A model generated the notes under the pieces. The model made no database searches and had not been told where the DNA came from. It was given only the letters and a program-made list of their open reading frames with translations. Below, piece after piece: positions 5,368 to 11,902 of a stretch of DNA of 11,902 nt (position 1 is the stretch's first letter; every line of letters starts with the position of its first letter). The position numbers and the translations under genes are program-made. Origin of the DNA: Kiritimatiellia bacterium (GTDB lineage Bacteria; Verrucomicrobiota; Kiritimatiellia; RFP12; UBA3636); contig JAEDLN010000051.1 of NCBI GenBank assembly GCA_016295275.1, forward strand, positions 1-11,902. The letters run 5' to 3'.

Positions 5368-7515
5368 TTATCGTGTTTTCTGTTGTGTTTGCCGTTTTGC
5401 GTCATCCGTCGCCTTCTTGGACGATTTTCTGCCGGAAACTTTCCTTTTCGACACCTTTTTCGATGGCCGGATCGTAATCGTTGATAAAGGCGGCTCGGAT
5501 GGATCGCGCGGCAAGCGCTCCAAAACCATTGCCGTCCGAACCGGAAGGTAAACCGACAAAAGCATCAGTTGCTGACCGCCTTCTTCCCTAACTTGCGGAA
5601 TAAAGAGCTGATCTTCCTGAATACGCCCTTGCCCGCCGAAAACGGGAGCGTCCGTTTGAAGCCGCAGAAGATACCTGCCGGGCGGGACGGATACCTGCCA
5701 ATCGGCATGCGAATCGGTACTGTTGAAATTGAAGAGGAAAAAGAACCGTCCGCGGGCAAACACCAACATCTTTCCGAGCTCGTCCGATTGCAGCAGATGA
5801 AGCGGCTGATCCAACAAAAGCGGAACTTGTCCGAACAAATGGATCATGGCCTCGTCAAAATCGCCCAATTCCTTGAATCGAAGTTCCGGATTGTCCCGCA
5901 AACTCCATTGCCTGCGTGCATGTTCGTAGGAAAAGCCGTTCCCCTCCCGCGGAAAATCGATCCATTCGGGATGGCCGAACTCGTTTCCCATAAAATTCAA
6001 ATATCCCCCGCCTGCCGTCGCAACCGTCGCCAGTCGCTCCATCTTGTGAAGCGCTATGGCACGATCGACAAGAAGATTCTGCGAGCCGCGGTGCATCGAA
6101 TCGTAAATGGAAGAGCCCGTCATTTCGAAAAACACCGTTTTCCCGCCTACCATAGCCTGGTCGTGGCACTCGACATAGCTGACCGTCCGCTCGTCCGAAC
6201 GCTTGTTGGTGAGTTCGTGGTACATCCACCCGATATTCCAATTCGGATCGGAAACTTCCCGCAAAAGCTTTCCCCACATCTCCGTAACGCCCATCGCCAT
6301 GCGCAAATCGAAACCGACGCCACCTTCGCCGATTGGTGCGGCCAGTCCGGGCATGCCGCTGACATCCTCGGCAATCGTAATGGCGTCCGGACGGAGCGAA
6401 TGGATCAGACGATTCGCCAGACACAAATAAATGTAGGCATCCGTATCGACCGTTGCATCGAAATACTGCGCATACTCCGTAAAGTTGAAGCCGAGTCCAT
6501 GATGGCTGTACAGCATACTCGTAACCCCATCGAAACGGAAGCCGTCAAAATGGTACTCGTCCAACCAGAAACGACAGTTCGAAAGCAAAAAATGCAATGT
6601 CGAAATGCGTCCATAGTCAAAGAGCATCGAATCCCAAATCGGATGATGCCCGCGTTCGCCGTCATGGAAATAGATGTACTGCGTTCCATCCTGCTTGGCA
6701 ATGCCTTCGACTTCGTTGCTGACGGCATGGGAATGAACGATATCCATGATGACCGAAAGCCCCGCCTTGTGCGCATCGTCGACAAGCGCCTTCAAGTCCT
6801 CCGGCGTTCCAAATCGCGAAGATGCCGCAAAGAAACTCCCCACTTGATAACCGAATGAACCATAATAGGGATGCTCCATAATGGCCATCAACTGAAGCGT
6901 ATTGTATCCCGCTTTTGCAATGCGGGGAAGAACCTGCAAGCGGAACTCCCGATAGGAACCGATGCCATACGCCTCCTGCGCCATGCCGATATGCGCCTCG
7001 TAAATCAGAGGATCCCGCTCCGGCACTTTCCAGCCGGCATCATGCCACACATATGGCTGGGGCGGATCCCAAACCTGCGCGGCAAAAAGCCCCGTTTCGG
7101 GATTCTGCACAACGCGCCGGACATAGGCGGGCAAACGAATTCCCTCCCCGCCGTCCCATTTCACCTCCAGATGATAATACTGCCCATGCCGCAAGACAAA
7201 TCCCGGCAACTCCAATGCCCAATTGTCCGAACCGTCTACCCGGTGCAACTGGAAGTCTCCCATCCGCTTCCAACCGCTGAAATCGCCAACAAGCCAAATC
7301 GCGGTCGCCTTCGGAGCATATTCGCGGAAAATCCACCGGGACGATTTGCGGTGCAATCCGTAAAACTCATGCGCATTCGCAAAGTCGCAGAGCGAGCCTT
7401 CTCCCGCAAAGCGCCTTTCAAGAGCATCGGCCTTCTCCGTCCGTGAACGGATAATGGGCAAAAACGGCCGAAGATAGGGGTCGGATGTGAAAGACGGCAA
7501 TTCGGGTTTTATCAT
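5368..7515 (-). CDS. glgB: 1,4-alpha-glucan branching enzyme, eukaryotic-like GH13_8 type
   Basis: 715 residues. It cuts alpha-1,4-glucan and rejoins the piece as an alpha-1,6 branch in glycogen. An N-terminal CBM48-like module (about 48-150, with YAPKATAIWLVGDFSGW) precedes the GH13 barrel. Conserved regions are DIVHSHA (258-264), GFRFDGVTS with nucleophile D329, ITIAEDVSG with acid/base E383, and VECHDQ with D452. The string FDGFRFDGVTSMLYSHHG and the FMGNEFGHPEWIDFPREGN stretch (508-526) are typical of the plant/animal/fungal-like subfamily rather than classic bacterial GlgB. A C-terminal beta domain ends near 670, followed by an unusual tail (about 678-715) rich in Lys, Arg, Ser and Thr. 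ATG 7515 is chosen over an in-frame upstream start at 7593 because a strong AAGGAG precedes it and the extension would overlap the ATPase gene. Glycogen synthase and phosphorylase are not in the window. Confidence 0.95.
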   Translation of the reverse strand: MIKPELPSFTSDPYLRPFLPIIRSRTEKADALERRFAGEGSLCDFANAHEFYGLHRKSSRWIFREYAPKATAIWLVGDFSGWKRMGDFQLHRVDGSDNWALELPGFVLRHGQYYHLEVKWDGGEGIRLPAYVRRVVQNPETGLFAAQVWDPPQPYVWHDAGWKVPERDPLIYEAHIGMAQEAYGIGSYREFRLQVLPRIAKAGYNTLQLMAIMEHPYYGSFGYQVGSFFAASSRFGTPEDLKALVDDAHKAGLSVIMDIVHSHAVSNEVEGIAKQDGTQYIYFHDGERGHHPIWDSMLFDYGRISTLHFLLSNCRFWLDEYHFDGFRFDGVTSMLYSHHGLGFNFTEYAQYFDATVDTDAYIYLCLANRLIHSLRPDAITIAEDVSGMPGLAAPIGEGGVGFDLRMAMGVTEMWGKLLREVSDPNWNIGWMYHELTNKRSDERTVSYVECHDQAMVGGKTVFFEMTGSSIYDSMHRGSQNLLVDRAIALHKMERLATVATAGGGYLNFMGNEFGHPEWIDFPREGNGFSYEHARRQWSLRDNPELRFKELGDFDEAMIHLFGQVPLLLDQPLHLLQSDELGKMLVFARGRFFFLFNFNSTDSHADWQVSVPPGRYLLRLQTDAPVFGGQGRIQEDQLFIPQVREEGGQQLMLLSVYLPVRTAMVLERLPRDPSEPPLSTITIRPSKKVSKRKVSGRKSSKKATDDAKRQTQQKTR

Positions 7516-7527
7516 GCTCCTCTCCTT
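7516..7527 (-). promoter_or_regulatory. Strong ribosome binding site of the branching enzyme
   Basis: On the minus strand AAGGAG (7527-7522) is followed by a second AGGAG (7521-7517) immediately before the ATG at 7515. The first copy has a 6-base spacer, close to ideal. This fixes the start of the branching enzyme and excludes the longer reading frame. Confidence 0.8.
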
Positions 7528-7546
7528 GGTTGAATGCGGTGCTGAA

Positions 7547-8371
7547 TTACAAATATTCTTGCTTGCTTGGCGGAATGGGCGAAGTCTCGCCACGGTGCGG
7601 CGTTGCCGCTCCTATCCGCATCAATTCTTCTAAATGCTCGGGATGCTTATTTTGCACAAAGGCCAGTGTTCCGTCCGCCAATGGTTTCAAATGCGTTTCG
7701 GCATCCTCCGCCATGCAATGCAGGTCAATCGTGCGGTTCACACAAAGCAAATGCGTAGCATGCGCCGCGACAATCGACAGATTGTGCGAAACCAAAACAA
7801 CCGTCTTTCGTTTGGACAGCTGCTCGAATAAGCGGTATAACGACCGTTCCGTCTGCGAATCCACATTCGCCGTCGGTTCATCCAACAGCAACAGCTCCGG
7901 ATCCGTACACAACGCCTGCGCGATGATCGCACGCTGTCGCTGACCTCCGCTCAACTCCGAAAACAGCCTGCCCCCGAGCCCATCCAGTCCAACCAACTGC
8001 AGTGCGTCGTCCGCCGCTTTCCGATCCGACTGCGTAATGCCGCCGAACAAACGCGCACCGCCGCGCCCCAATGCGACAGCCTCCGTCACCGTCAATGGAA
8101 AATCCGGATCGTATGTCACCGTCTGAGGAACAAACCCGATACGATGCCGGGCCGCGGCCGGATTCTCGCCAAACACCTTCACCGTTCCGTATCGAGGCTT
8201 CAACGAACCGAGCAATAGCCGCAACAATGTCGATTTTCCGCCGCCGTTCGGCCCGACTACCACAACAAACGATTGAGCCGGAAGCAAAAAACTGACATTG
8301 TGCAAAACCTCCCTTTCCCCGTAGGAAAAGCATAAATCGGTTACTTCAATGACATGTCGTGTTCCACACAT
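7547..8371 (-). CDS. Metal-type ABC transporter ATPase (ZnuC/MntB-like)
   Basis: 274 residues from ATG 8371. It is a complete ABC ATPase: Walker A GPNGGGKST (40-48), Q-loop at FVPQ (Q83), signature LSGGQ (140-144), Walker B LLLLDE (160-165) and H-loop VSHN (H196). The opening VIEVTDLCFSYGEREVLHNV, the GFVPQTVTYDPDFPLTVTEAV region and the Cys/His-containing NRTIDLHC stretch after the H-loop fit the zinc/manganese (ZnuC/MntB/TroB) subfamily. In a working system it pairs with a membrane permease and a binding protein, but neither gene is adjacent: branching enzyme follows 31 bases downstream and a divergent TPR gene lies upstream. The frame is open to a TTG at 8431. ATG 8371 is preferred on family length, although AGGAGG sits only one base before it, which is too close for a normal ribosome site. 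The last 20 or so residues (PHRGETSPIPPSKQEYL) look like a free tail. Substrate is inference. Confidence 0.88.
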   Translation of the reverse strand: MCGTRHVIEVTDLCFSYGEREVLHNVSFLLPAQSFVVVVGPNGGGKSTLLRLLLGSLKPRYGTVKVFGENPAAARHRIGFVPQTVTYDPDFPLTVTEAVALGRGGARLFGGITQSDRKAADDALQLVGLDGLGGRLFSELSGGQRQRAIIAQALCTDPELLLLDEPTANVDSQTERSLYRLFEQLSKRKTVVLVSHNLSIVAAHATHLLCVNRTIDLHCMAEDAETHLKPLADGTLAFVQNKHPEHLEELMRIGAATPHRGETSPIPPSKQEYL

Positions 8372-8502
8372 GCCTCCTAGTCTATCGAAAAAACGCGCGC
8401 CCGTCACGCATGTTTGGGCGAATTTTGACAATCGCGCTCAGGACCCCGCCATTCCGGTCATCAGGACGCAATCCCGGATCGCCGCATGGCTCGCAGGGTC
8501 TC

Positions 8503-8531
8503 TTGACGAGAAGGGCATGTTATGCAATGAT
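8503..8531 (+). promoter_or_regulatory. Candidate sigma-70-type promoter for the TPR-LysM set
   Basis: TTGACG (8503-8508) and AATGAT (8526-8531) are separated by 17 bases, with five of six and four of six consensus bases. Transcription would start roughly 25 bases before the TPR ATG and include its Shine-Dalgarno. It lies in the 194-bp divergent region (8372-8565). Read by eye only. Confidence 0.4.
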
Positions 8532-8554
8532 TTCATACGAATTTTATGTTCGAC

Positions 8555-8560
8555 AAGGAG
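8555..8560 (+). promoter_or_regulatory. Shine-Dalgarno of the TPR gene
   Basis: AAGGAG lies five bases before ATG 8566. It selects this start over the in-frame ATG at 8359, whose extra 69 residues have no TPR character and cover the divergent promoter region and the start of the ATPase gene. Confidence 0.75.
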
Positions 8561-8565
8561 TCCTT

Positions 8566-10002
8566 ATGGCCGATTCTGAACCTTCCGCTTTTCCCGTCCC
8601 CGAAGACAAACCGATTCCCACGCCGATCCGCAATCTGCATCTTAAGGCTCAAAGCACATTGGAACGAAATCCCGATCTGGCGATCGAGATGCTTCTTCGC
8701 TGCGTCGGTCAATGTCCTTGGTTTGACAACGCCCGCCGGGATCTGCACCGCGCCGCAATTGCCCGCTATATCGAAAAGCACAATGGAAAAGTCCCGAACA
8801 ATCCGTTGGCCGGGGCGCTTGCCTTGATCCCCAAAATGAAGATTTCCGGCCTCGTCAAAAAAGGCCAGATCGAAGAGGCTTTGCAGGAATGCGAAGTCCT
8901 GCTCAAGGACGATCCCCTGAATATCAACTTGGTCAAACTCTTTGCAGAGACCGCCATGACCGCCAAACGGCCTACCGCCGGTCTGATGGCAATGGAGGCC
9001 GTTCGCGACCGCCTGCCGCCCAAGGATGTGAACTCTTGGCTGACTCTTGGCAAACTCTACAACGAATCGAAGGATTACAAGAAAGCACGGGATTGCTTTG
9101 AAAGAGTCCACCGGATCAAACCGACGGATGGCGAAGTCGCAAAACTGTTGAAGGACGCCGAAGCGCAGGCTACGCTCAACTCCGGTTGGGAACAGGCGCA
9201 CGAAAAGGGCGATTACCGCGTAGGCCTCGCCGACAAGGAACAGGCCGCCAAACTCGAAGCCGCCAACAAATCGGTCAAAACCGAAGCGGACGCGGCAACG
9301 CTCATTCGCGAAACGCTCGAAAAAATCCAGCGCGAACCGAAGAATGTCAACTACTACCTCGCTCTCGTTGGACTCTATCTCCAACAGAAACAGTACGCAG
9401 AAGCCTTGGCAGCCATCGACAATGCGCGAGCGGTCATGGGGCAGGATCCGGAATTGGACAATCGCTATGCCTCCGTCAAGCAGGAAATGCTGAAGGCGGA
9501 AATTGCCCGACTCCAAGAGGCGGGTGATCACGAACAGGCCGCTGCCAAAGACGCCGAACTGAAACAGTACGTCTTCGATGATATCGCAGAACGCGTCCAA
9601 CGCTATCCGAACGATCAACATTTGCGCTTCCTCCTGGGTGAACAATACTACACCTACGGATACAACGACGAAGCAATCCAACAGTTCCAGATTTCCCAAC
9701 GCTCGCCGAAGGATCGCGTCCAATCCCTCTACCTTATGGCGCAATGCTTCCGCAACAAAAGCATGAACGACATGGCTGTCGAACAGCTGAAGACCGCTCT
9801 CGAGCTGCTTCCGTCCATGGATCAGCAGAAAATGGATGTCTATTACCTGTTGGGTGAGCTTTGCGAAGCCGATGGCGCCCTCGATGAAGCTTCCAAATAC
9901 TTCAAGGAAATCTATCGGGCCGATGTCACCTACAAAGACATCAACGATCGAATCCAGCGGATCTATGCCGCGCAAAAGGCGTCCGCCCAAACAAAAGCCT
10001 AA
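8566..10002 (+). CDS. Cytoplasmic tetratricopeptide-repeat protein
   Basis: 478 residues, almost entirely helical repeats. Recognisable TPR-like units include GLVKKGQIEEALQECEVLLK (about 95-114), VNSWLTLGKLYNESKDYKKA plus RDCFERVHRIKP (about 156-188), NYYLALVGLYLQQKQYAEAL (about 262-281), LRFLLGEQYYTYGYNDEAIQ (about 353-372) and VYYLLGELCEADGALDEASK (about 424-443). The N-terminus (MADSEPSAFPVPEDKPIPTP) is acidic and Pro-rich, with no signal peptide or membrane segment, so the protein should stay in the cytoplasm. A charged Lys/Glu/Ala stretch at about 205-255 breaks the repeats and may be a coiled coil. TPR proteins are scaffolds; no partner can be read from the sequence. The LysM lipoprotein gene begins 9 bases downstream, so the two are very likely co-transcribed. 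It could be an assembly factor for an envelope complex, but that is a guess. Confidence 0.9.
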   Translation: MADSEPSAFPVPEDKPIPTPIRNLHLKAQSTLERNPDLAIEMLLRCVGQCPWFDNARRDLHRAAIARYIEKHNGKVPNNPLAGALALIPKMKISGLVKKGQIEEALQECEVLLKDDPLNINLVKLFAETAMTAKRPTAGLMAMEAVRDRLPPKDVNSWLTLGKLYNESKDYKKARDCFERVHRIKPTDGEVAKLLKDAEAQATLNSGWEQAHEKGDYRVGLADKEQAAKLEAANKSVKTEADAATLIRETLEKIQREPKNVNYYLALVGLYLQQKQYAEALAAIDNARAVMGQDPELDNRYASVKQEMLKAEIARLQEAGDHEQAAAKDAELKQYVFDDIAERVQRYPNDQHLRFLLGEQYYTYGYNDEAIQQFQISQRSPKDRVQSLYLMAQCFRNKSMNDMAVEQLKTALELLPSMDQQKMDVYYLLGELCEADGALDEASKYFKEIYRADVTYKDINDRIQRIYAAQKASAQTKA

Positions 10003-10011
10003 ACGCTTGCC

Positions 10012-10695
10012 ATGACGCTTCTTCCGCAAAAATATCTCTTCGTCTCACTCGCGGCAACAATGCTTGCCTTGTGCGGGTCCGGATGCTACACCGATGGCTC
10101 GGGACGAATCGTTTTGGGTCGCCGGCCCGCCGGACCTACGCCGGAACAGCTTCGCGATGCCCGTATTCAGCGTCTCGAGGCCTCCTTGTCCCAACTCCAG
10201 TCTGAAGTCGATGGCGTCGGCACGTCCGTCAATACCGTCGCCATGCAAAGCGATCAGCTCTCCCGGGCTACCGATGCCCGCGGTGCGGATGCCGTCGCCC
10301 TGCGGCGCGATCTGAACCAAATCTCGGCCCGCCTCGATGAGTTGGAAAAGCGCCTCGACCAGATTCCCGGAACATTGCAGGCTTCCCTCGCTCAAGAACA
10401 CAAGGCCATCGTTTCCGAAGTCAACCGGGCTCTGTCCGAATCCGACAAACGAATCAACGCCCAACTCAACGATCTCTCCAAAAAGGTGCGTTCCGCCTCT
10501 CGCCCTGCAACCGCTGCCTCAACCGCCCCGACCGGGTCCGGCCGCTACTACGAACATACCGTCGCTGCCGGCGAAACCCTCTCCGAGATTGCCCGTGCGT
10601 ACGGCGTCCCTCTTCAGAGCATTTTGCAGGAAAACCACATCTCCGATCCCGCAAAAATCCGGGTCAACCAAAAACTGTTCATTCCCGCTCCCTGA
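10012..10695 (+). CDS. LysM-domain lipoprotein with a coiled-coil stalk
   Basis: 227 residues. The N-terminus (LLPQKYLFVSLAATMLALCG) followed by SGC is a lipoprotein signal with probable lipid attachment at C25; the lipobox GSGC has Gly rather than Leu at -3, so it is somewhat atypical. Residues about 44-160 form a heptad-rich, charged region (IQRLEASLSQLQSEVDGVG; ARLDELEKRLDQI) that should be a coiled coil. An Ala/Ser/Thr/Pro linker (161-178) leads to one LysM domain at 180-226: HTVAAGETLSEIARAYGVPL, then QSILQENHISDP and a final INQ-like RVNQKLFIP. LysM binds N-acetylglucosamine in peptidoglycan, so the protein may tether a membrane to the cell wall. No hydrolase domain is present. No Shine-Dalgarno is visible; translation may be coupled to the TPR gene 9 bases upstream. 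Confidence 0.92.
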   Translation: MTLLPQKYLFVSLAATMLALCGSGCYTDGSGRIVLGRRPAGPTPEQLRDARIQRLEASLSQLQSEVDGVGTSVNTVAMQSDQLSRATDARGADAVALRRDLNQISARLDELEKRLDQIPGTLQASLAQEHKAIVSEVNRALSESDKRINAQLNDLSKKVRSASRPATAASTAPTGSGRYYEHTVAAGETLSEIARAYGVPLQSILQENHISDPAKIRVNQKLFIPAP

Positions 10696-10718
10696 TTTCA
10701 CTCTCTTTACCTTTCGAC

Positions 10719-11576
10719 ATGAATATCCATAATACCCTCTCTCTCGCCGGAAAAACGGCCGTTGTCACCGGTGGCGGCGGCGTTCTTTGTGGCGCCCTCT
10801 CGAAAGCACTCGCCGCTACGGGTGCGCGTGTTGCGATTCTCGATCTTCGCCAGGAAGCGGCCGACGCCGTTGCCGCCGAAATCGCCGCCGACGGCGGTTC
10901 CGCAAAGGGCTATGCGTGCAATGTCCTTGAACGGGAATCGCTGGAAGCCGTTTATCAGGCGGTCCGCAATGATTTCGGCGATATCGACATTTTGCTCAAC
11001 GGTGCCGGCGGAAACCACCCGAAAGGAACGACTTCCAAGGAAACGCTTTCTCCCGAGGATCTCGCTTCTTCGGATCCCAGCCTCAAAACATTCTACGATC
11101 TGGATCCGGCCGGCGTTTCCTTCGTTTTCAACTTGAATTTTCTCGGCACTCTCCTTCCGACGCAGGTTTTCACCCGCGATATGGTGCGTCGCCAATCCGG
11201 AACCATTCTCAATGTTTCCTCCATGAACGCGTTCCGACCGCTCACCAAAATTCCCGCCTACTCGGCCGCAAAGGCCGCCGTGTCCAATTTCACACAGTGG
11301 CTGGCCGTTCATTTTGCGCCGTCCGGAATCCGCGTGAACGCAATCGCACCGGGATTTTTCCTCACCAATCAAAACCGGGCACTTCTGACCAATCCGGACG
11401 GCTCCCTTACGCCGCGGTCCGAAAAGATTCTCGCACATACGCCTATGCGCAGATTTGGAGATCCCTCCGACCTGTTTGGAACAACCCTTTGGCTGCTCGA
11501 CGATCAAGCCTCCGCCTTCGTGACCGGTGTCGTCATCCCAATCGACGGTGGCTTTGCCGCGTTCTCCGGCGTATGA
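10719..11576 (+). CDS. Short-chain dehydrogenase/reductase, D-mannonate-oxidoreductase-like
   Basis: 285 residues. Classical SDR fold: glycine-rich nucleotide loop TGGGGVLCG (17-25), D42 after the second strand (favouring NAD(H)), NGAGGN (94-99), catalytic S168 in NVSSMNAF, Y181 and K185 in YSAAK, and GIRVNAIAPGFF (203-214). The C-terminal VIPIDGGF is also typical. The insert at about 103-130 (TTSKETLSPED and KTFYDLDPAG) together with LNFLGTLLPTQVF recalls SDR proteins annotated as D-mannonate oxidoreductase/fructuronate reductase in hexuronate catabolism. That substrate is a recollection of the subfamily and is not proven. The gene starts 23 bases after the LysM gene with a pyrimidine-rich leader and no Shine-Dalgarno. 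No hexuronate genes flank it. Confidence 0.93.
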   Translation: MNIHNTLSLAGKTAVVTGGGGVLCGALSKALAATGARVAILDLRQEAADAVAAEIAADGGSAKGYACNVLERESLEAVYQAVRNDFGDIDILLNGAGGNHPKGTTSKETLSPEDLASSDPSLKTFYDLDPAGVSFVFNLNFLGTLLPTQVFTRDMVRRQSGTILNVSSMNAFRPLTKIPAYSAAKAAVSNFTQWLAVHFAPSGIRVNAIAPGFFLTNQNRALLTNPDGSLTPRSEKILAHTPMRRFGDPSDLFGTTLWLLDDQASAFVTGVVIPIDGGFAAFSGV

Positions 11577-11657
11577 TCCAACCGGACGCTCCTCCCCTGC
11601 CCTCTTTTTTGCTTTCTTTTCTTTTCCAAGGGAACACCTTTCGTTCCGTTACGTACC

Positions 11658-11902
11658 ATGATTGATATCAAAAAAATCCGCGAAACGCCCGATGTGATTC
11701 GCGAAGGACTCCGCAATCGCGGGGCCAATCCTGAACTCGTCGACCAGATTCTGGAATGCGATGCGCTCCGTCGCGAGAAGGTCGCAGCCGTCGATGCACT
11801 GAAAAACGAACGCAATACGACGTCAAAGCAACTCGGCGCGCTCCGCACGGCCGGACAAGATACGTCTGAAATGCAAGCAGCCATGCGCACTCTCGGCGAA
11901 AA
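11658..11902 (+). CDS. serS: Seryl-tRNA synthetase, N-terminal part (runs off the right edge)
   Basis: 81 codons are visible. The start MIDIKKIRETPDVIREGLRN, then LVDQILECDALRREKVAAVD and LKNERNTTSKQLG is the characteristic N-terminal arm of class II seryl-tRNA synthetase, the antiparallel coiled coil that contacts the long variable arm of tRNA-Ser. The catalytic domain lies beyond the window. The 81-base gap after the SDR gene is very pyrimidine-rich on the coding strand. It carries a small GGAAC/GTTCC inverted repeat (about 11631-11647), and there is no Shine-Dalgarno at the ATG. I see no T-box specifier or terminator structure. Confidence 0.95.
   Translation, partial: MIDIKKIRETPDVIREGLRNRGANPELVDQILECDALRREKVAAVDALKNERNTTSKQLGALRTAGQDTSEMQAAMRTLGE

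Noticed and set aside
5352..5405. N-terminal extension of the phosphohexomutase from ATG 5405
   Set aside because: The extra 18 residues are polar, lie before the conserved AFKAYDIRG start and overlap the end of the branching-enzyme gene.
5569..6858. 429-codon open frame antisense to the branching enzyme
   Set aside because: The opposite strand has all the GH13 catalytic motifs; this frame has no domain character and no start signal.
8533..10029. 498-codon open frame antisense to the TPR gene
   Set aside because: The translation is Phe/Val/Arg-rich with no recognisable domain, it covers both the TPR coding region and its promoter, and the plus strand has clear TPR repeats with a Shine-Dalgarno.
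10707..11507. 266-codon open frame antisense to the SDR gene
   Set aside because: The SDR catalytic and cofactor motifs on the plus strand are complete; the antisense frame is a shadow.

Overview
The window looks like a chromosomal segment of a Gram-negative-type bacterium. The evidence is a lipoprotein with a LysM domain, a secreted protein with a signal peptide, a BspA-type leucine-rich repeat protein and an RHS fragment. BspA-like repeats, RHS debris of this style and a eukaryotic-type (GH13_8-like) glycogen branching enzyme together suggest an anaerobic or gut/rumen lineage, possibly of the Verrucomicrobiota/Kiritimatiellota/Lentisphaerota group. That placement is inference from style, not from a marker gene.

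Layout. (1) Positions 1 to about 2460 are an accessory, partly decayed stretch. It holds the 3' end of a BspA-like LRR surface protein built on 69-bp DNA repeats, a hairpin that can terminate both strands, a minus-strand gene remnant whose C-terminus resembles the helix-turn-helix tail of serine recombinases and which appears frameshifted, a small secreted protein with a DxNGDDxxD loop, and an orphan, frameshifted piece of an RHS core. (2) crcB (fluoride channel) sits alone on the plus strand and converges on the next block. (3) Positions 8371 down to 2962 are a tight minus-strand gene set: a ZnuC-like ABC ATPase, glycogen branching enzyme, a phosphomannomutase/phosphoglucomutase, an N-acetylglutamate-synthase-like GNAT protein and a YccF membrane protein. 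The gaps are 31 and 16 bp, then an 8-bp overlap, then 22 bp, so one operon is likely. (4) From 8566 to the right edge is a plus-strand set, divergent from block 3 across a 194-bp promoter region: a cytoplasmic TPR protein, a LysM lipoprotein with a coiled coil, an SDR oxidoreductase resembling D-mannonate oxidoreductases, and the start of serS.

How the genes fit together. Block 3 joins alpha-glucan branching with hexose-phosphate interconversion, so a storage-polysaccharide or envelope-sugar role is reasonable. The ATPase, GNAT and YccF look like passengers, and the ATPase has no permease or binding protein beside it. In block 4 the TPR/LysM pair is 9 bp apart and may act together at the envelope. 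Nothing in the window forms a clearly new multi-gene system. The most unusual points are the decayed recombinase-like gene, the RHS scar, the lysine-rich tail on the branching enzyme, the cysteine tail on the GNAT protein, and the mix of strong Shine-Dalgarno starts with starts that have none.
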